A stretch of DNA of 64,000 nt from Melioribacter sp. (lineage in GTDB: Bacteria > Bacteroidota > Ignavibacteria > Ignavibacteriales > Melioribacteraceae): positions 1-64,000 of the forward strand of contig JAHEZQ010000007.1 of NCBI GenBank assembly GCA_023250955.1, in the 5' to 3' direction. This document shows positions 7,604 to 17,513 of the stretch, piece after piece. How positions within the stretch are numbered: the stretch's first letter is position 1; each line of letters starts with the position of its first letter. The position numbers were made by a program, and so were the translations under genes. The notes under the pieces are model-generated. The model made no database searches. It had not been told where the DNA came from and saw only the letters and a program-made list of their open reading frames with translations.

Positions 7604-10402
7604 ATGAAAACTGTTATCAGCTTAATCCTACTTTTTACTTTTTACTTAAATGTACATGCTCAATCGAAAAAAGATTTGTGGATTATTTCAGCACCGGCCC
7701 AAAAGGAATTTACAAAAATTAATTTGAACGGAAAGACAGTTATTCCAAACGGCAGATTTATTACACCGTTAGGCAAAACAATTATTACCGCGCCCCATCC
7801 GTACGGATTAACTTTAAGTCCGGATGGAAATGTGCTTATTACGGCAAATTCCGGAACAGATCCGCTTTCTATTACAATAATCAAAAATATTTTGAATGAA
7901 ATTCCTATCGTTCAACAAGTTCCACCGGGCGCAAATACAGACAAAGGTGTTCTTGCCTCTGTTTTTATGGGACTTGCGGTTTCTCCCGACAATAAAATTG
8001 TTTACGTCGCCGGTGGACAAATAAACAAAATTTACTTGTTCGAAATTTCCACCGGAAATAAAATTGATTCGATTAATTGCGCATACTCAGATGATAAATT
8101 CGATTACACACATGGATACATCGGTGATTTGGTCTTATCAAGTAATGGAGAAAAAATTTATGCGGTTGATCAAATCAATTTTAGAATGATTGTTGCAGAC
8201 ACAAAAACTAAATTGCTTGTACAAAGTGTTCCCGTTGGGAGATATCCTTTCGGTATAGCTCTCTCGCCCGATGAAAAAAATATTTTTGTTGCGAACGTTG
8301 GGATGTACGAATACAAACGAATCCCGGGTATAACAAGCAAAAACGTTAAAGAGAAAGGATTAACTTTCCCTCCTTACGGTTATATGTCTAAGGAATCACG
8401 GAACGGTGTCAAGATCGGTGATATAAAAGTTCCGGGTTTAGGAGATCCGTATTCGTCAGATGCTTTCTCGGTGTTTGTTATAGACAACAAAGATCCGAAT
8501 CGTCCAAAAATTTCAGCAAAGATTAAAACGGGTAACCGGATTGGAGAATTGATTGAAGGGATTCCTGCTGTCGGAGGTTCAAGTCCAAACTCTCTCGCTG
8601 CAACAAATAAATATTTGTTTGTCAGCAACGGAACAAACGATAATCTTTCGGTTATTGATATTGAAAAGAAAAAAATTGTAAAGAAGATAAAACTTGTGCT
8701 CGATGATCGTCTAAAAAATTTACGCGGCATAATTCCATACGGACTTACACTCTCGCTCGATCAAAAAAGATTATATGTTGCAGAATCCGGAATTAATGCT
8801 GTTGCTGTTATTGATGTAGAAAAAATGAAAACCCTTGGACACATACCAACCGGTTGGTTCCCGGCAAAAATAAAAGTAAGTAAGAATGGGGAAAAATTGT
8901 TTGTTGCAAATGCAAAAGGATATGGTAGTGGTCCGAACGGCGGAGCAAAATTTAAACTCGGTCCGGAAGGAAGCTACATCGGCAGCTTAATGAAAGGATC
9001 TGTCTCGGTAATTGATATTCCCAAAGATGATGAACTGTATGCACTTACTCAGAGAGTTATTGAGAATAATTTTTTAATTGAGGAGTCGTCATCACAAAAG
9101 TTTTCTGAAAGAAAAAACAATCCCCTCCCTTTATATCCAAAAGAAAAAGTGAGCCCGATAAAACATATCGTTTTCATTTCAAAAGAAAACAGAACTTATG
9201 ACGAAATATTTGGGAATATAAAAAATGGGACCGGGGATTCTATGCTTGCGCGCTACGGGAAGAATGTTTCGTTCACAAACAGAAAAAAAACTTCAGAAGT
9301 GAAAGACGCAACTGTTATGAAAAATCATCTTGAGTTAGCAAAACGATTTTCGATCTCTGATAATTTTTATGTTGACTCAGACGTTTCTTCAGATGGACAT
9401 CGCTGGCTTGTTAATACTTATCCGAACGAATGGGTGGAAACAATTGTTCCTGCTGATTATGGCAACAACAGGGATGTAAAAGAAAATTCGAAGGCTAAGG
9501 GCGCGCTGGGAATCAATCCCACAGCAGGAGCTATTTACCCGGAAGATTACAATGAAGCAGGATCTATGTGGGATCATCTTGAAAGAAATAAAATAGATTT
9601 TTTCAATTTTGGTTTTGGTATGATGTTCGAACCCGCTTCTTATGATGCAAGTTACAAATACGGTGGCGTTAGACATTACGTGAATTATCCCGTTCCTCGC
9701 CCCATATTCAACAAGACTTCTCGCATTTACCCAACTTATAACACTTCAATTCCCGATCAATTTAGAATTGATATGTTCAAAAAAGAATTTAACGAGAAGT
9801 GGATTGGAAAAGGAAAAATAATGCCTTCTGTTCTTACCGTTATTGTTCCGAACGATCACGGCGCGGGTGAACGTCCCGATGCAGGATATCCTTTCCGCGA
9901 AAGTTACATGGCCGATAATGATCTTGCGGTTGGAAGAATTGTTGAATTTCTTTCTCACACATCTTACTGGAAAAATATGATGATCGTAATTACCGAAGAT
10001 GATGCGCAGAACGGCGTTGATCACGTTGATGCACACAGAAGCGTCTTGATGGTTATTTCTCCTTATGCGAAGAAAAATTATGTCAGTCATGTTCATTACA
10101 GTTTCGGGAGTATCTTTAAAACATTTTGGAATGTTCTCGGCATTCCGTATTTAAATCAATTTGATGCCGGTGCAAATGACTTTGCGGATTTCTTTACCGA
10201 TAAACCGGATTTCACTTCTTATAACGCTTTAGATATAGATAGAAGAATTTTCGATCCTCAAAAAGCCTTAACCCCACTTGATGAAAAATTTGACTGGAAA
10301 TCCCTTAACGAATCACCCGAAATTGATAATGTGAAAGATATGATGCGTGAAGCAAAAGAACAGGAGAAGGACCGTAAAGAAAACAGAGAGTGGAAAAAAT
10401 AG
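7604..10402 (+). CDS. secreted YncE-like beta-propeller fused to alkaline phosphatase/phosphoesterase domain
   Basis: 932 residues with an N-terminal signal peptide ending near Val-His-Ala-Gln. Residues about 55-480 contain repeated YVTN-type propeller blades (PYGLTLSPDGN, VAVSPDNK, IALSPDEKN). From about 520 onward lies an alkaline-phosphatase-superfamily fold of the phosphoesterase (phospholipase C-like) type. It begins KENRTYDEIFG and carries NDHGAG and ITEDDAQNGVDHVDAH, whose Asp and His residues would bind metal. This two-part architecture is a known bacterial family. The propeller probably binds a ligand or partner near the hydrolase. The substrate is unknown. Confidence 0.85.
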   Translation: MKTVISLILLFTFYLNVHAQSKKDLWIISAPAQKEFTKINLNGKTVIPNGRFITPLGKTIITAPHPYGLTLSPDGNVLITANSGTDPLSITIIKNILNEIPIVQQVPPGANTDKGVLASVFMGLAVSPDNKIVYVAGGQINKIYLFEISTGNKIDSINCAYSDDKFDYTHGYIGDLVLSSNGEKIYAVDQINFRMIVADTKTKLLVQSVPVGRYPFGIALSPDEKNIFVANVGMYEYKRIPGITSKNVKEKGLTFPPYGYMSKESRNGVKIGDIKVPGLGDPYSSDAFSVFVIDNKDPNRPKISAKIKTGNRIGELIEGIPAVGGSSPNSLAATNKYLFVSNGTNDNLSVIDIEKKKIVKKIKLVLDDRLKNLRGIIPYGLTLSLDQKRLYVAESGINAVAVIDVEKMKTLGHIPTGWFPAKIKVSKNGEKLFVANAKGYGSGPNGGAKFKLGPEGSYIGSLMKGSVSVIDIPKDDELYALTQRVIENNFLIEESSSQKFSERKNNPLPLYPKEKVSPIKHIVFISKENRTYDEIFGNIKNGTGDSMLARYGKNVSFTNRKKTSEVKDATVMKNHLELAKRFSISDNFYVDSDVSSDGHRWLVNTYPNEWVETIVPADYGNNRDVKENSKAKGALGINPTAGAIYPEDYNEAGSMWDHLERNKIDFFNFGFGMMFEPASYDASYKYGGVRHYVNYPVPRPIFNKTSRIYPTYNTSIPDQFRIDMFKKEFNEKWIGKGKIMPSVLTVIVPNDHGAGERPDAGYPFRESYMADNDLAVGRIVEFLSHTSYWKNMMIVITEDDAQNGVDHVDAHRSVLMVISPYAKKNYVSHVHYSFGSIFKTFWNVLGIPYLNQFDAGANDFADFFTDKPDFTSYNALDIDRRIFDPQKALTPLDEKFDWKSLNESPEIDNVKDMMREAKEQEKDRKENREWKK

Positions 10403-10409
10403 AATGTAA

Positions 10410-11309
10410 ATGAAAAAATTTAGAGTTACGGCGATAGGTGAAATACTTTACGATGTTTATCCCGATAAGAAAAGATTTGGCGGCGCACCTTTTAATTTTA
10501 TCTATCATATCTGGAAGATTTTAGGTAAAGCAAATTTTGTTTCAAGCGTTGGAAATGATGAGAACGGGAAAGAAATGCTTTCATTTCTCAACTCAATCGG
10601 TTTTAATACCGAACACATATATATAGATAAGAAATACCCGACCGGAACAGTTCAAGTAAAACTCAAAGAAAATAAAATCCCGCAGTTTACAATTTCACCC
10701 GAGTGCAGTTATGATTATTTCGTTTTAAACAATTCAACAAAACAACTGATTGAAAATCAAACTGATCTGCTGTACTTCGGTACGCTTTCAACTCGCAGCG
10801 AGACTTCCCGTAATACAATTCAATCTCTATTTGGAAAAACACAATTAAAATATTTTTGCGATCTTAATCTTAGGCATAATTTTTATACAAAAGAGTTGAT
10901 CGAAAAAACTTTGTTGACATGTAATATTCTTAAAGTCAACACAGATGAGTTGAGCAGTTTAAAACTGTTTTTTGGTCTTGATCAATCTAACAACAAAGCA
11001 ATCCAACAATTAATAAAAGAATTTAATATTGATCTGATCGGATTAACGCTCGGTGAAAATGGTGCTGAGCTTTACACCAAGAACGAAACAACCTTTTATA
11101 AAACAGAAATTGTTAACGCGGTTGATACTCTCGGAGCCGGTGATGCTTTCGCCACGATACTCTGTCTTGGTTACTTATACAAAATGCCGATTGTTGAGAT
11201 CAACAAACTGGCAAATGAATTTGCGGCAGAGATTTGTTTGATTAAAGGTGCATTGCCGAATGATAATTTAGTTTACGAAAAAGTTAGAAAGAGTTTTTAC
11301 TTAAAATAA
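10410..11309 (+). CDS. PfkB-family sugar kinase (fructokinase-like)
   Basis: 299 residues of the ribokinase/PfkB fold. The N-terminal signature (GEILYDVYPDKKRFGGAPFN) resembles fructokinases, with Gly-Gly-Ala at the sugar site. Near residue 240 it has DTLGAGDAF, the second PfkB signature containing the catalytic Asp and the anion hole. The start is 7 bases after the stop of the propeller-phosphatase gene, so the two are probably cotranscribed, although their functions have no obvious link. A strong terminator begins at the stop codon. Fructose is the likeliest substrate; this is inferred from similarity only. Confidence 0.88.
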   Translation: MKKFRVTAIGEILYDVYPDKKRFGGAPFNFIYHIWKILGKANFVSSVGNDENGKEMLSFLNSIGFNTEHIYIDKKYPTGTVQVKLKENKIPQFTISPECSYDYFVLNNSTKQLIENQTDLLYFGTLSTRSETSRNTIQSLFGKTQLKYFCDLNLRHNFYTKELIEKTLLTCNILKVNTDELSSLKLFFGLDQSNNKAIQQLIKEFNIDLIGLTLGENGAELYTKNETTFYKTEIVNAVDTLGAGDAFATILCLGYLYKMPIVEINKLANEFAAEICLIKGALPNDNLVYEKVRKSFYLK

Positions 11310-11335
11310 AGTCCCGCATTTACGGGACTTTTCTC
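11309..11335. terminator. bidirectional intrinsic terminator
   Basis: A perfect 8 bp stem (AAGTCCCG / CGGGACTT) has a 6-base loop (CATTTA). It is followed on the plus strand by TTCTCTT and preceded by an A-rich stretch that gives T residues on the minus strand. It sits between the convergent PfkB kinase and OmpA genes. Confidence 0.85.
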
Positions 11336-11413
11336 TTACGTTAAGTGGTTGTAGAATTGTAATGAGTATATAAAAATATGTAGACTAAGAAATAGATGAT
11401 CTCGCCCACTACC

Positions 11414-12964
11414 CTACTTGGTTACAGGGAAATGCGGGTTAACCACTATTTCAATTCTTCTATTTTTTGCTCTTCCTTCTTCTGATGAATTATTTGCAAT
11501 CGGTTTAGTGCCGCCAAGTCCCACCGCAGTGATTTTATTTGCTTCTGCACCCATGCTGGATAGTAAATATTGAAATATCGCATTAGCGCGTGCTTGCGAA
11601 AGATCAAGATTCTTTTGAAAATCACCTTGACCGTCAGTATGGCCCTCTATCACAGTAGTTCCGCTTGGAAATAATTGAATTGCTTTCTGAACTTTTGCAA
11701 GCAAATTATAATACTGAGGTTCAAGAGTTGCTTTGTTTGCAGGAAAAGCAATGTTGACTAATCTAATTATTAATAAATCACCATTTCTTATAATTTCAGC
11801 TTCGGATGGAAGAAAAAGTTTTGATGCTGTTTCGATGATTTGATTGCTTTTTTCCAATTCTTGCGATTGGGTCTTGTATCTGAGGCTTTCATTTTCAAGT
11901 TGTGCAAATTTTGTTTTATACTCTTCAACAGACTTATTCAGTCCTTCTATTGATTTTTTGAACGACTCATTATCCATATTCAATTTTTTATTCTGAACCT
12001 CGGCCTCGGTAAGTCTTGTCTTCAAATCATCCCGCTCGACCGATAATTTTTGATTTTCTTTCAGGGCCTGATCTAATTTTACAATTCTATCATTTGTATT
12101 AAAAATAATCTGGGAAGTGATTTCATCATAACCTTTATCGAATGATGATGGAATTTTGTATTCACTAGCAATTTTAGTTAGCGGTTCCTCCCAAGATAAA
12201 ACCAGATCTTCCATGGTTTTGTCTTTTTCTTTCATTTTCATAAAAAGATCCTGTAAGTATAAACCATGATCAAGTTCATATTTTGCTTGGGTCAAGTTGT
12301 TGCGTGCTTTGAGAGTATCATAACGATTTGCATTTAAAATTGTTTCTATGTCTTGAGTTAATTGCTTGCTTTTCTTTAATGTAAGTGGTGCATATTTGTT
12401 CAACCCTTTATCCTCGGCTTGAGCTATTGAAGCATTAAGATCATTCAAGAATTTACCTTTTACGCCAACTAATTCCGCATCTTTATAATTAGTCTCCGCG
12501 GCTTTTGCATATTTTTGATATCCCTCCATATCTTTGTCGTTGTAATCATTAACGGCGCTTAAGAAATTTTCTTCTCCTTCTTTCCATAATTTCTGCGCGT
12601 TATTGTAAGCTTCAACATTAAATGCAAGCTGGCGGATTTTCATTAAATCTGTATAGCTGTTATTCAAAGTTTTTGTCGTTTCAATTGATTTATTAAAAAA
12701 ATCAATAGCAGAAGATAAATTTTGTTGGATCTCTTCCGGTTTTCCGGTTTTCCTTAAAAGTTTTTCAGCATCAGCCAGCAAGTCAGTTCCTTTTTCAAAA
12801 TCCTTTTCGGCGAAAATATTAGCCGCCGTTGCTAATGCTTTAAGGCTTAGATCTCTTGTATTCTTAAACATCTTTTCAGAATCAGATTGAGAGAAGATTT
12901 GAATAGTAAAAAAGCAGAACACTATTGAGAAGAATAATGTTGTCGTGGTTGAAAACCTTTTCAT
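11414..12964 (-). CDS. OmpA-family outer-membrane/peptidoglycan-binding protein with coiled coil
   Basis: 516 residues from the ATG at 12964, which follows a strong GGAGG site; an upstream in-frame start at 13000 lacks such a site. A signal peptide ends near Ile-Phe-Ser-Gln. The middle is long, helical and rich in Lys, Glu and Asn, with heptad-like stretches around residues 290-380 that look like a coiled coil. The C-terminal 110 residues form an OmpA-type domain with GHTDGQGD and the LSQARANAI and RAKNRRIEI motifs that hold peptidoglycan diaminopimelate. It probably links the outer membrane to the cell wall. There is no N-terminal beta-barrel. Confidence 0.88.
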   Translation of the reverse strand: MKRFSTTTTLFFSIVFCFFTIQIFSQSDSEKMFKNTRDLSLKALATAANIFAEKDFEKGTDLLADAEKLLRKTGKPEEIQQNLSSAIDFFNKSIETTKTLNNSYTDLMKIRQLAFNVEAYNNAQKLWKEGEENFLSAVNDYNDKDMEGYQKYAKAAETNYKDAELVGVKGKFLNDLNASIAQAEDKGLNKYAPLTLKKSKQLTQDIETILNANRYDTLKARNNLTQAKYELDHGLYLQDLFMKMKEKDKTMEDLVLSWEEPLTKIASEYKIPSSFDKGYDEITSQIIFNTNDRIVKLDQALKENQKLSVERDDLKTRLTEAEVQNKKLNMDNESFKKSIEGLNKSVEEYKTKFAQLENESLRYKTQSQELEKSNQIIETASKLFLPSEAEIIRNGDLLIIRLVNIAFPANKATLEPQYYNLLAKVQKAIQLFPSGTTVIEGHTDGQGDFQKNLDLSQARANAIFQYLLSSMGAEANKITAVGLGGTKPIANNSSEEGRAKNRRIEIVVNPHFPVTK

Positions 12965-13050
12965 CTTACCTCCTACATTATAAGGTTTATATTTGAACAA
13001 TTATTTTTCATAATTTATTAAGAAGTATAATATGTTATTTAAAACAATTC

Positions 13051-14310
13051 CTATTGAATGTCTTCAATAAACATCTCCCACCACTCAATCATTTCTTTAG
13101 CATAACTTCCGCGCATTAAAAGTAGATGATTCCCAAGCGGTTCGGTAAGCAAATCCGTTACTTTAGCCGCACCGTGCAGTTTTATTTTCACTTGTGTTCT
13201 GCAAAGATTTTCAGAAGAGCCTGTTTCTAAAATCTCTCCGTTAGATACCCAAATTTTTTCCAGATTCTTTCCTCCAAGTCTTAGTATTGTAATTTTTCCT
13301 TTCGCCAATTCCCCTTCTATACCAACTCCAAGTCCGGATTCAAAATGCGATCTTAATTTATAGCTCTCCGTCATACTCATTGGAACCGTGCAGTGAGCAA
13401 GCCACATTGAATTGCTTTGTTCATCTATCTGTGCTGGATTAGCCATCCAAACAATTTGATTTGTTAAATAATTTGACCACAGCATTCCAAGTGTTGAGAC
13501 AAGATCACCTTCGCAGCCTGCCGTTATTCCTTCATCGTTCAGTTTCGATAATGCAAAACATCCGGTGGTTTTAAGATCAGTTACCAAATCGAAACAGCGG
13601 ACAGAAACTGAATTTAGCTCTTGGGTACGAACCAATTCTTTAAGAGCTGTATAGACCTTAACTACATTTTTTATTTCTTTTTTTGACGGCTCTTTAATTG
13701 CCGTGGCCTTTGATGTTAAATAATAATGATCGTCTTCAATTTGCTCATCTTTAACTTCAGCAATCTTTGTCTTCAGTTCTTCTAGATCAATTTTTACTAT
13801 TTGCGGACCCCATACTTTTTTTATTACAGAAGGATCCGGCATGCTTGCAACGAGCCAATCGGACGGATTTCCGATCAGACCAATCTTTGTATGCTTCAAT
13901 TGATGAAATACTTGATGATGTTTTACATTTCTTTCTAAATCGTCACGCCAATCTTTGTTCGTATTGTTATCTATATAAATGATCTTTCCTTTTTCGCCGT
14001 CTTGTTGAAGCCGTGCCAAAATCTCAATTGATGCGGCAAGAGAATTATTCCCAGCGTGAGCAATAATAATTACTGGTTCATTGCTATAAACTTTTTTCCG
14101 TTCATACCAAAGTTTCAAAACTTTTTCTTCCGTTCCACCGGTAACAATAAAATAAAAAATCGGAACATTTAGGTTAATCATCTCGTCGGTAAATCGTTCT
14201 CCGCCATAATCATGAAATGAGGAAAGAAGATTACCGGTTATTTCTTCAATTGAGGTTTGAGTAATTGAGCTTGAAACAGGAATAAAACCGAATTTTGTGT
14301 TTGCATTCAT
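13051..14310 (-). CDS. L-fucose/L-arabinose isomerase-like protein
   Basis: 419 residues. The N-terminal half alternates beta strands and helices as in the fucose isomerase N-terminal domains. The C-terminal half has GCEGDL (Glu and Asp near residues 264-266) and, near 396, GNHLLLMRG, which match the acidic metal ligands and the histidine region of FucI-like isomerases. A role in aldose-ketose isomerisation is plausible, but sequence similarity to characterised enzymes seems low. The gene is alone on the minus strand between the OmpA gene and the zinc-ribbon gene. Confidence 0.6.
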   Translation of the reverse strand: MNANTKFGFIPVSSSITQTSIEEITGNLLSSFHDYGGERFTDEMINLNVPIFYFIVTGGTEEKVLKLWYERKKVYSNEPVIIIAHAGNNSLAASIEILARLQQDGEKGKIIYIDNNTNKDWRDDLERNVKHHQVFHQLKHTKIGLIGNPSDWLVASMPDPSVIKKVWGPQIVKIDLEELKTKIAEVKDEQIEDDHYYLTSKATAIKEPSKKEIKNVVKVYTALKELVRTQELNSVSVRCFDLVTDLKTTGCFALSKLNDEGITAGCEGDLVSTLGMLWSNYLTNQIVWMANPAQIDEQSNSMWLAHCTVPMSMTESYKLRSHFESGLGVGIEGELAKGKITILRLGGKNLEKIWVSNGEILETGSSENLCRTQVKIKLHGAAKVTDLLTEPLGNHLLLMRGSYAKEMIEWWEMFIEDIQ

Positions 14311-14356
14311 GTTATTTTCCCAAATACTTAAAAAACTTTTGGATTATTTCTAAATA

Positions 14357-14860
14357 TTATTCTTCCAGTATATTTAACTCATCTAAAATCTCTTCCGCGC
14401 GGATAACTTCTTGAAAAGGTGTCATTAACTTAATTTCGTTTATCAAATGACCATCAAACTCACCTGATGCACGAAATAATGAATAATCCGTTCCTCCCAA
14501 ATGAAGCGTGGTTCTTTTTCTTGAATAGATAAACGGGTGAAGGTTGTTTTGCTCTAAACATGATTTTGCATATTCTATCTGTGTGGAATCGCTTGAGCCG
14601 TAAACGCGCGCCATTCCTTCATAGATTTCATATTCACTATGTTCATTGCAAAGAAAGATTTCATTTACATAAATTCCGCACTCCGAGCAGAACGGCTCGC
14701 AGCATATAACACAAACTCCTTCTGCCTCTGTGCTAATATGTTCGGAACATTTAACTTCATCATTAAAGAGCGTACCACAGTCCGGACAAAAATCATCGTC
14801 TTCTTTTATTCTGCCGCTGCAATGTGAACAGGCTAATTTTTCCACTTCGTTATCTTCCAT
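14357..14860 (-). CDS. zinc-ribbon protein with DUF2007-like C-terminus
   Basis: 167 residues. The N-terminus holds two CxxC pairs (CSHCSG and CPDCG) that form a zinc ribbon, and a second Cys/His cluster follows at residues about 38-75 (CSEH, CVICCEPFCSECG, CNEH), resembling a B-box. The last 75 residues (VYGSSDSTQIEYAKSCLEQN onward) match the layout of DUF2007 proteins, which are thought to be regulatory. A GGAGAG site precedes the ATG. It starts 12 bases after the stop of the secreted protein gene upstream and is probably cotranscribed. Function unknown. Confidence 0.65.
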   Translation of the reverse strand: MEDNEVEKLACSHCSGRIKEDDDFCPDCGTLFNDEVKCSEHISTEAEGVCVICCEPFCSECGIYVNEIFLCNEHSEYEIYEGMARVYGSSDSTQIEYAKSCLEQNNLHPFIYSRKRTTLHLGGTDYSLFRASGEFDGHLINEIKLMTPFQEVIRAEEILDELNILEE

Positions 14861-14872
14861 TTTGCTCTCCCG

Positions 14873-15349
14873 TTAAAAAGGAATTCCAACAGCTTCCAAA
14901 CAAACCATAAGCGTTTTATCACCGTTATTAGAAAGCGAAATCATTCCATCTTTGCCCAATCGCCATAAGAGAAAACTTTTCTCCCCTGTATCTTTTTTTT
15001 CGAATTTATCGCCGAATTTTTTTGTTAATATTATTTTAAGATTATCATAAAGTTTTTTGGCGGAATCCTCTACAACCTTTCCGTTGCTTATTGATTTCAT
15101 TCTTAATCTATCTTCTTTTGTTACAAGAAAACTAACTTTGATCGAGCTGGGCTTAAGATAGCTAAAGAAAGAATAAAGATTGTCGTTCCCTGCTTCTCTT
15201 TCTTCCCACTTTTCGTTCGGGAATAATTGCTTTACTGTAGAAATCGAACTTCCAAGTTCTATGCTCCAAAATTTATCCAAGGAAAATTGTGCGAACGATA
15301 CTCCGCTGAAGATAATCAACACAAATAAAATTAATGCTGTTTTTTTCAT
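14873..15349 (-). CDS. secreted protein of unknown function
   Basis: 158 residues with a signal peptide ending near Val-Ser-Phe-Ala-Gln and an AGGAG site 5 bases before the ATG. The mature part is mixed alpha/beta with no cysteine-rich or catalytic motif that I recognise. It includes a stretch typical of small exported proteins that compare a predicted and observed value (LGSSISTVKQLFPNEKW). It is the first gene of a probable two-gene unit with the zinc-ribbon gene. I cannot assign a function. Confidence 0.7.
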   Translation of the reverse strand: MKKTALILFVLIIFSGVSFAQFSLDKFWSIELGSSISTVKQLFPNEKWEEREAGNDNLYSFFSYLKPSSIKVSFLVTKEDRLRMKSISNGKVVEDSAKKLYDNLKIILTKKFGDKFEKKDTGEKSFLLWRLGKDGMISLSNNGDKTLMVCLEAVGIPF

Positions 15350-15515
15350 TACACTCCTTTCGCATCAGTATAAGTATTTTCTAATTACAAACTAAATATA
15401 ATTTTTTTAGTTGATGACAAAAATATTATTCATAATTAACGTTTTTAAAAATTAGACTGCAAATCATCAAGGTAATTTTTAAGTTAATCATCATAAATTT
15501 GAATAGGAATACAAC

Positions 15516-16679
15516 ATGAACCCGACAAATCGTCTGCTTAATAGTTCTTTTATGATTGGATTATGTGTGATCGTCTTGATGATCTGTTTATCACACTTTG
15601 AAAATTTATCTGCTCAAACCGTAACGGCTAAACCGGCAACTAACATAAGCGATGCACTCAAGCACCCGCGTACAGAAACTTCGATGCCCGGAAAATACCC
15701 TGGCAAAGTAGTACAGATTAATCACAGCAATTCTGTTGTTGAAAACAAAATCGTTTATAACGCCGCTTATGAAATGATTGCTAGGGGGATGCTTGAATTA
15801 ACCGGTGCGGCAACACTAAAAGATGCATGGAGAATGTTTGTAAACGAAAAAGACAGAATCGGATTGAAGGTTAATCCGGTTGCGGGGCCCACACTTTCCA
15901 CAAGTGTTGAAGTAACTCAAGCAATAGTAAAGCAATTAGAAGAAGCTGGGATTCCCAAAAAAAATATTTTAATCTGGGATAGAAGAGAAGAACAATTAGT
16001 CGAAGCCGGATTTACTAATGAGACTTTTCCCGGAATAAAAATAATTGGCACCGAACGGAAAGGTGAAAACGGCACTATGTATGATGAGAACGGAAAACTT
16101 TACGGCGAGCGAATGATTGACAAAGACTGGTATTATCTAGCCGATTGTGAAGAAAAATATGATGCAGAGACAATTCCTTATATGGTCAACGAGGGGAAAT
16201 ATTCTTACTTTACAAAAATTGTTACGCAAATGGTTGATAAGATCATCAACATCCCGATCTTAAAAAATGCGGGTTCTACTGTTACTCTTTGTTTGAAAAA
16301 TCTTGCATATGGTTCGATCACAAACACCGGCAGACTACACAAACAACTTTGGGCGGAAACATGCGCCGAAGTTTGTGCATTTCCACCTCTCCGTGATAAA
16401 GTTGTATTGAATATTGTTGACGGATTAAAAGGATGTTTTAACGGAGGACCGGGCGCGAATCCACAATTCTTTGCAAACTTCAAAACTGTGCTGATCGGAA
16501 CTGATCCGGTTGCCGTTGATAGAATCGGTTATGAAATTATTACAAAGAAAAGAATAGATGAAAAAATTCAGAAAGAAGAAAATCCGCGAGGACGAATTTT
16601 TATGGAACTTGCCCGGGATCTAAAACTCGGTATTGCCGATCTTGATAAGATCCAACAACATAAAATTGAGTTGAATTAA
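15516..16679 (+). CDS. exported DUF362-domain protein
   Basis: 387 residues with a hydrophobic N-terminus (a signal peptide ending near Leu-Ser-Ala-Gln). The body matches the DUF362 layout: IGLKVNPVAGP, then STSVEVTQAIVKQLEEAGI, a middle stretch with NIPILKNAGS, and a late VLIGTDPVAVDRIGYEII. Many DUF362 proteins are fused to ferredoxins, but no CxxCxxC cluster is present here. The next gene starts 6 bases after its stop. An extracytoplasmic role is likely; the reaction is unknown. Confidence 0.8.
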   Translation: MNPTNRLLNSSFMIGLCVIVLMICLSHFENLSAQTVTAKPATNISDALKHPRTETSMPGKYPGKVVQINHSNSVVENKIVYNAAYEMIARGMLELTGAATLKDAWRMFVNEKDRIGLKVNPVAGPTLSTSVEVTQAIVKQLEEAGIPKKNILIWDRREEQLVEAGFTNETFPGIKIIGTERKGENGTMYDENGKLYGERMIDKDWYYLADCEEKYDAETIPYMVNEGKYSYFTKIVTQMVDKIINIPILKNAGSTVTLCLKNLAYGSITNTGRLHKQLWAETCAEVCAFPPLRDKVVLNIVDGLKGCFNGGPGANPQFFANFKTVLIGTDPVAVDRIGYEIITKKRIDEKIQKEENPRGRIFMELARDLKLGIADLDKIQQHKIELN

Positions 16680-16685
16680 AACATT

Positions 16686-17504
16686 ATGAAAATTATCCGC
16701 ACACTAATATTTGTTGGTCTTCTTGCATTTCCTCTTTTCGCTCAAGCGGAGAAAACTTTCCCCGCTATTGTCGAGAACGATATTCCCGGAGGCAGAATAA
16801 CGCGCACAAATTATTATAGCGGTGATGCTTTGTGGGGATTGATAGACGGTGGCGCGGACCTTTATTTGGAATACGGATTCGATAAACTTCTTCTTCAAGA
16901 AATAGAGTGGCGTGGAATTAAATTTAGAATTGAGTTCTATAGAATGAATGATGTTAAATCGGCTTTCGGAATTTATTCCGTCTCTCAATACAAATGCGAT
17001 AGGAACGACACGCTTACAAAATTTATTTGCATTACATCTTACCAAATACAGTCCGCCCTTGGAAGAATTTACGTCTCCCTTTCAAATGATCGGGGTAACA
17101 ATGAAGCCGTAAACCTTTCGCTTCAACTCTTTAATAATATTTTATCAAGAACGACTGAAACCCTTTTCGATATTCCGGATTACTTTAAAAAAGATTCTCT
17201 CAAACCTTTTGTGAACAATCTTAAATTCATTAAAGGAAAATTAGGATTGCAGAATGGATTTCCAGCATGGAGTGATCTATTTGACCAATTCCAGAATTTC
17301 GAAATATACGTTCTGCCGTTCGAGAAAGGGAAAGAATATGCTTACATCTCGCAAATCAAATTTGAATCTGAAAATGATCTTCTAAGATTTAAGGAGTTGA
17401 TCGAAAAACAAGGTCAAGAAAAAGTTACGAAAATAATTCCGTTGACTTCCAAGAATGAAATAATATTTATTGAAACCAATATAAAAGAGGAGGACCGGAA
17501 ATAA
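16686..17504 (+). CDS. exported DUF6599-like protein
   Basis: 272 residues with a signal peptide ending near Leu-Phe-Ala-Gln-Ala. The mature region contains YYSGDALWGLIDGGADLYLEYGF and MNDVKSAFGIYSV, which I associate with the DUF6599 family, often found beside DUF362 proteins. No catalytic residues are evident. The tight spacing (6 bases) after the DUF362 gene suggests a shared transcript and a joint extracytoplasmic job. Confidence 0.65.
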   Translation: MKIIRTLIFVGLLAFPLFAQAEKTFPAIVENDIPGGRITRTNYYSGDALWGLIDGGADLYLEYGFDKLLLQEIEWRGIKFRIEFYRMNDVKSAFGIYSVSQYKCDRNDTLTKFICITSYQIQSALGRIYVSLSNDRGNNEAVNLSLQLFNNILSRTTETLFDIPDYFKKDSLKPFVNNLKFIKGKLGLQNGFPAWSDLFDQFQNFEIYVLPFEKGKEYAYISQIKFESENDLLRFKELIEKQGQEKVTKIIPLTSKNEIIFIETNIKEEDRK

Positions 17505-17513
17505 ATTTGTAAG

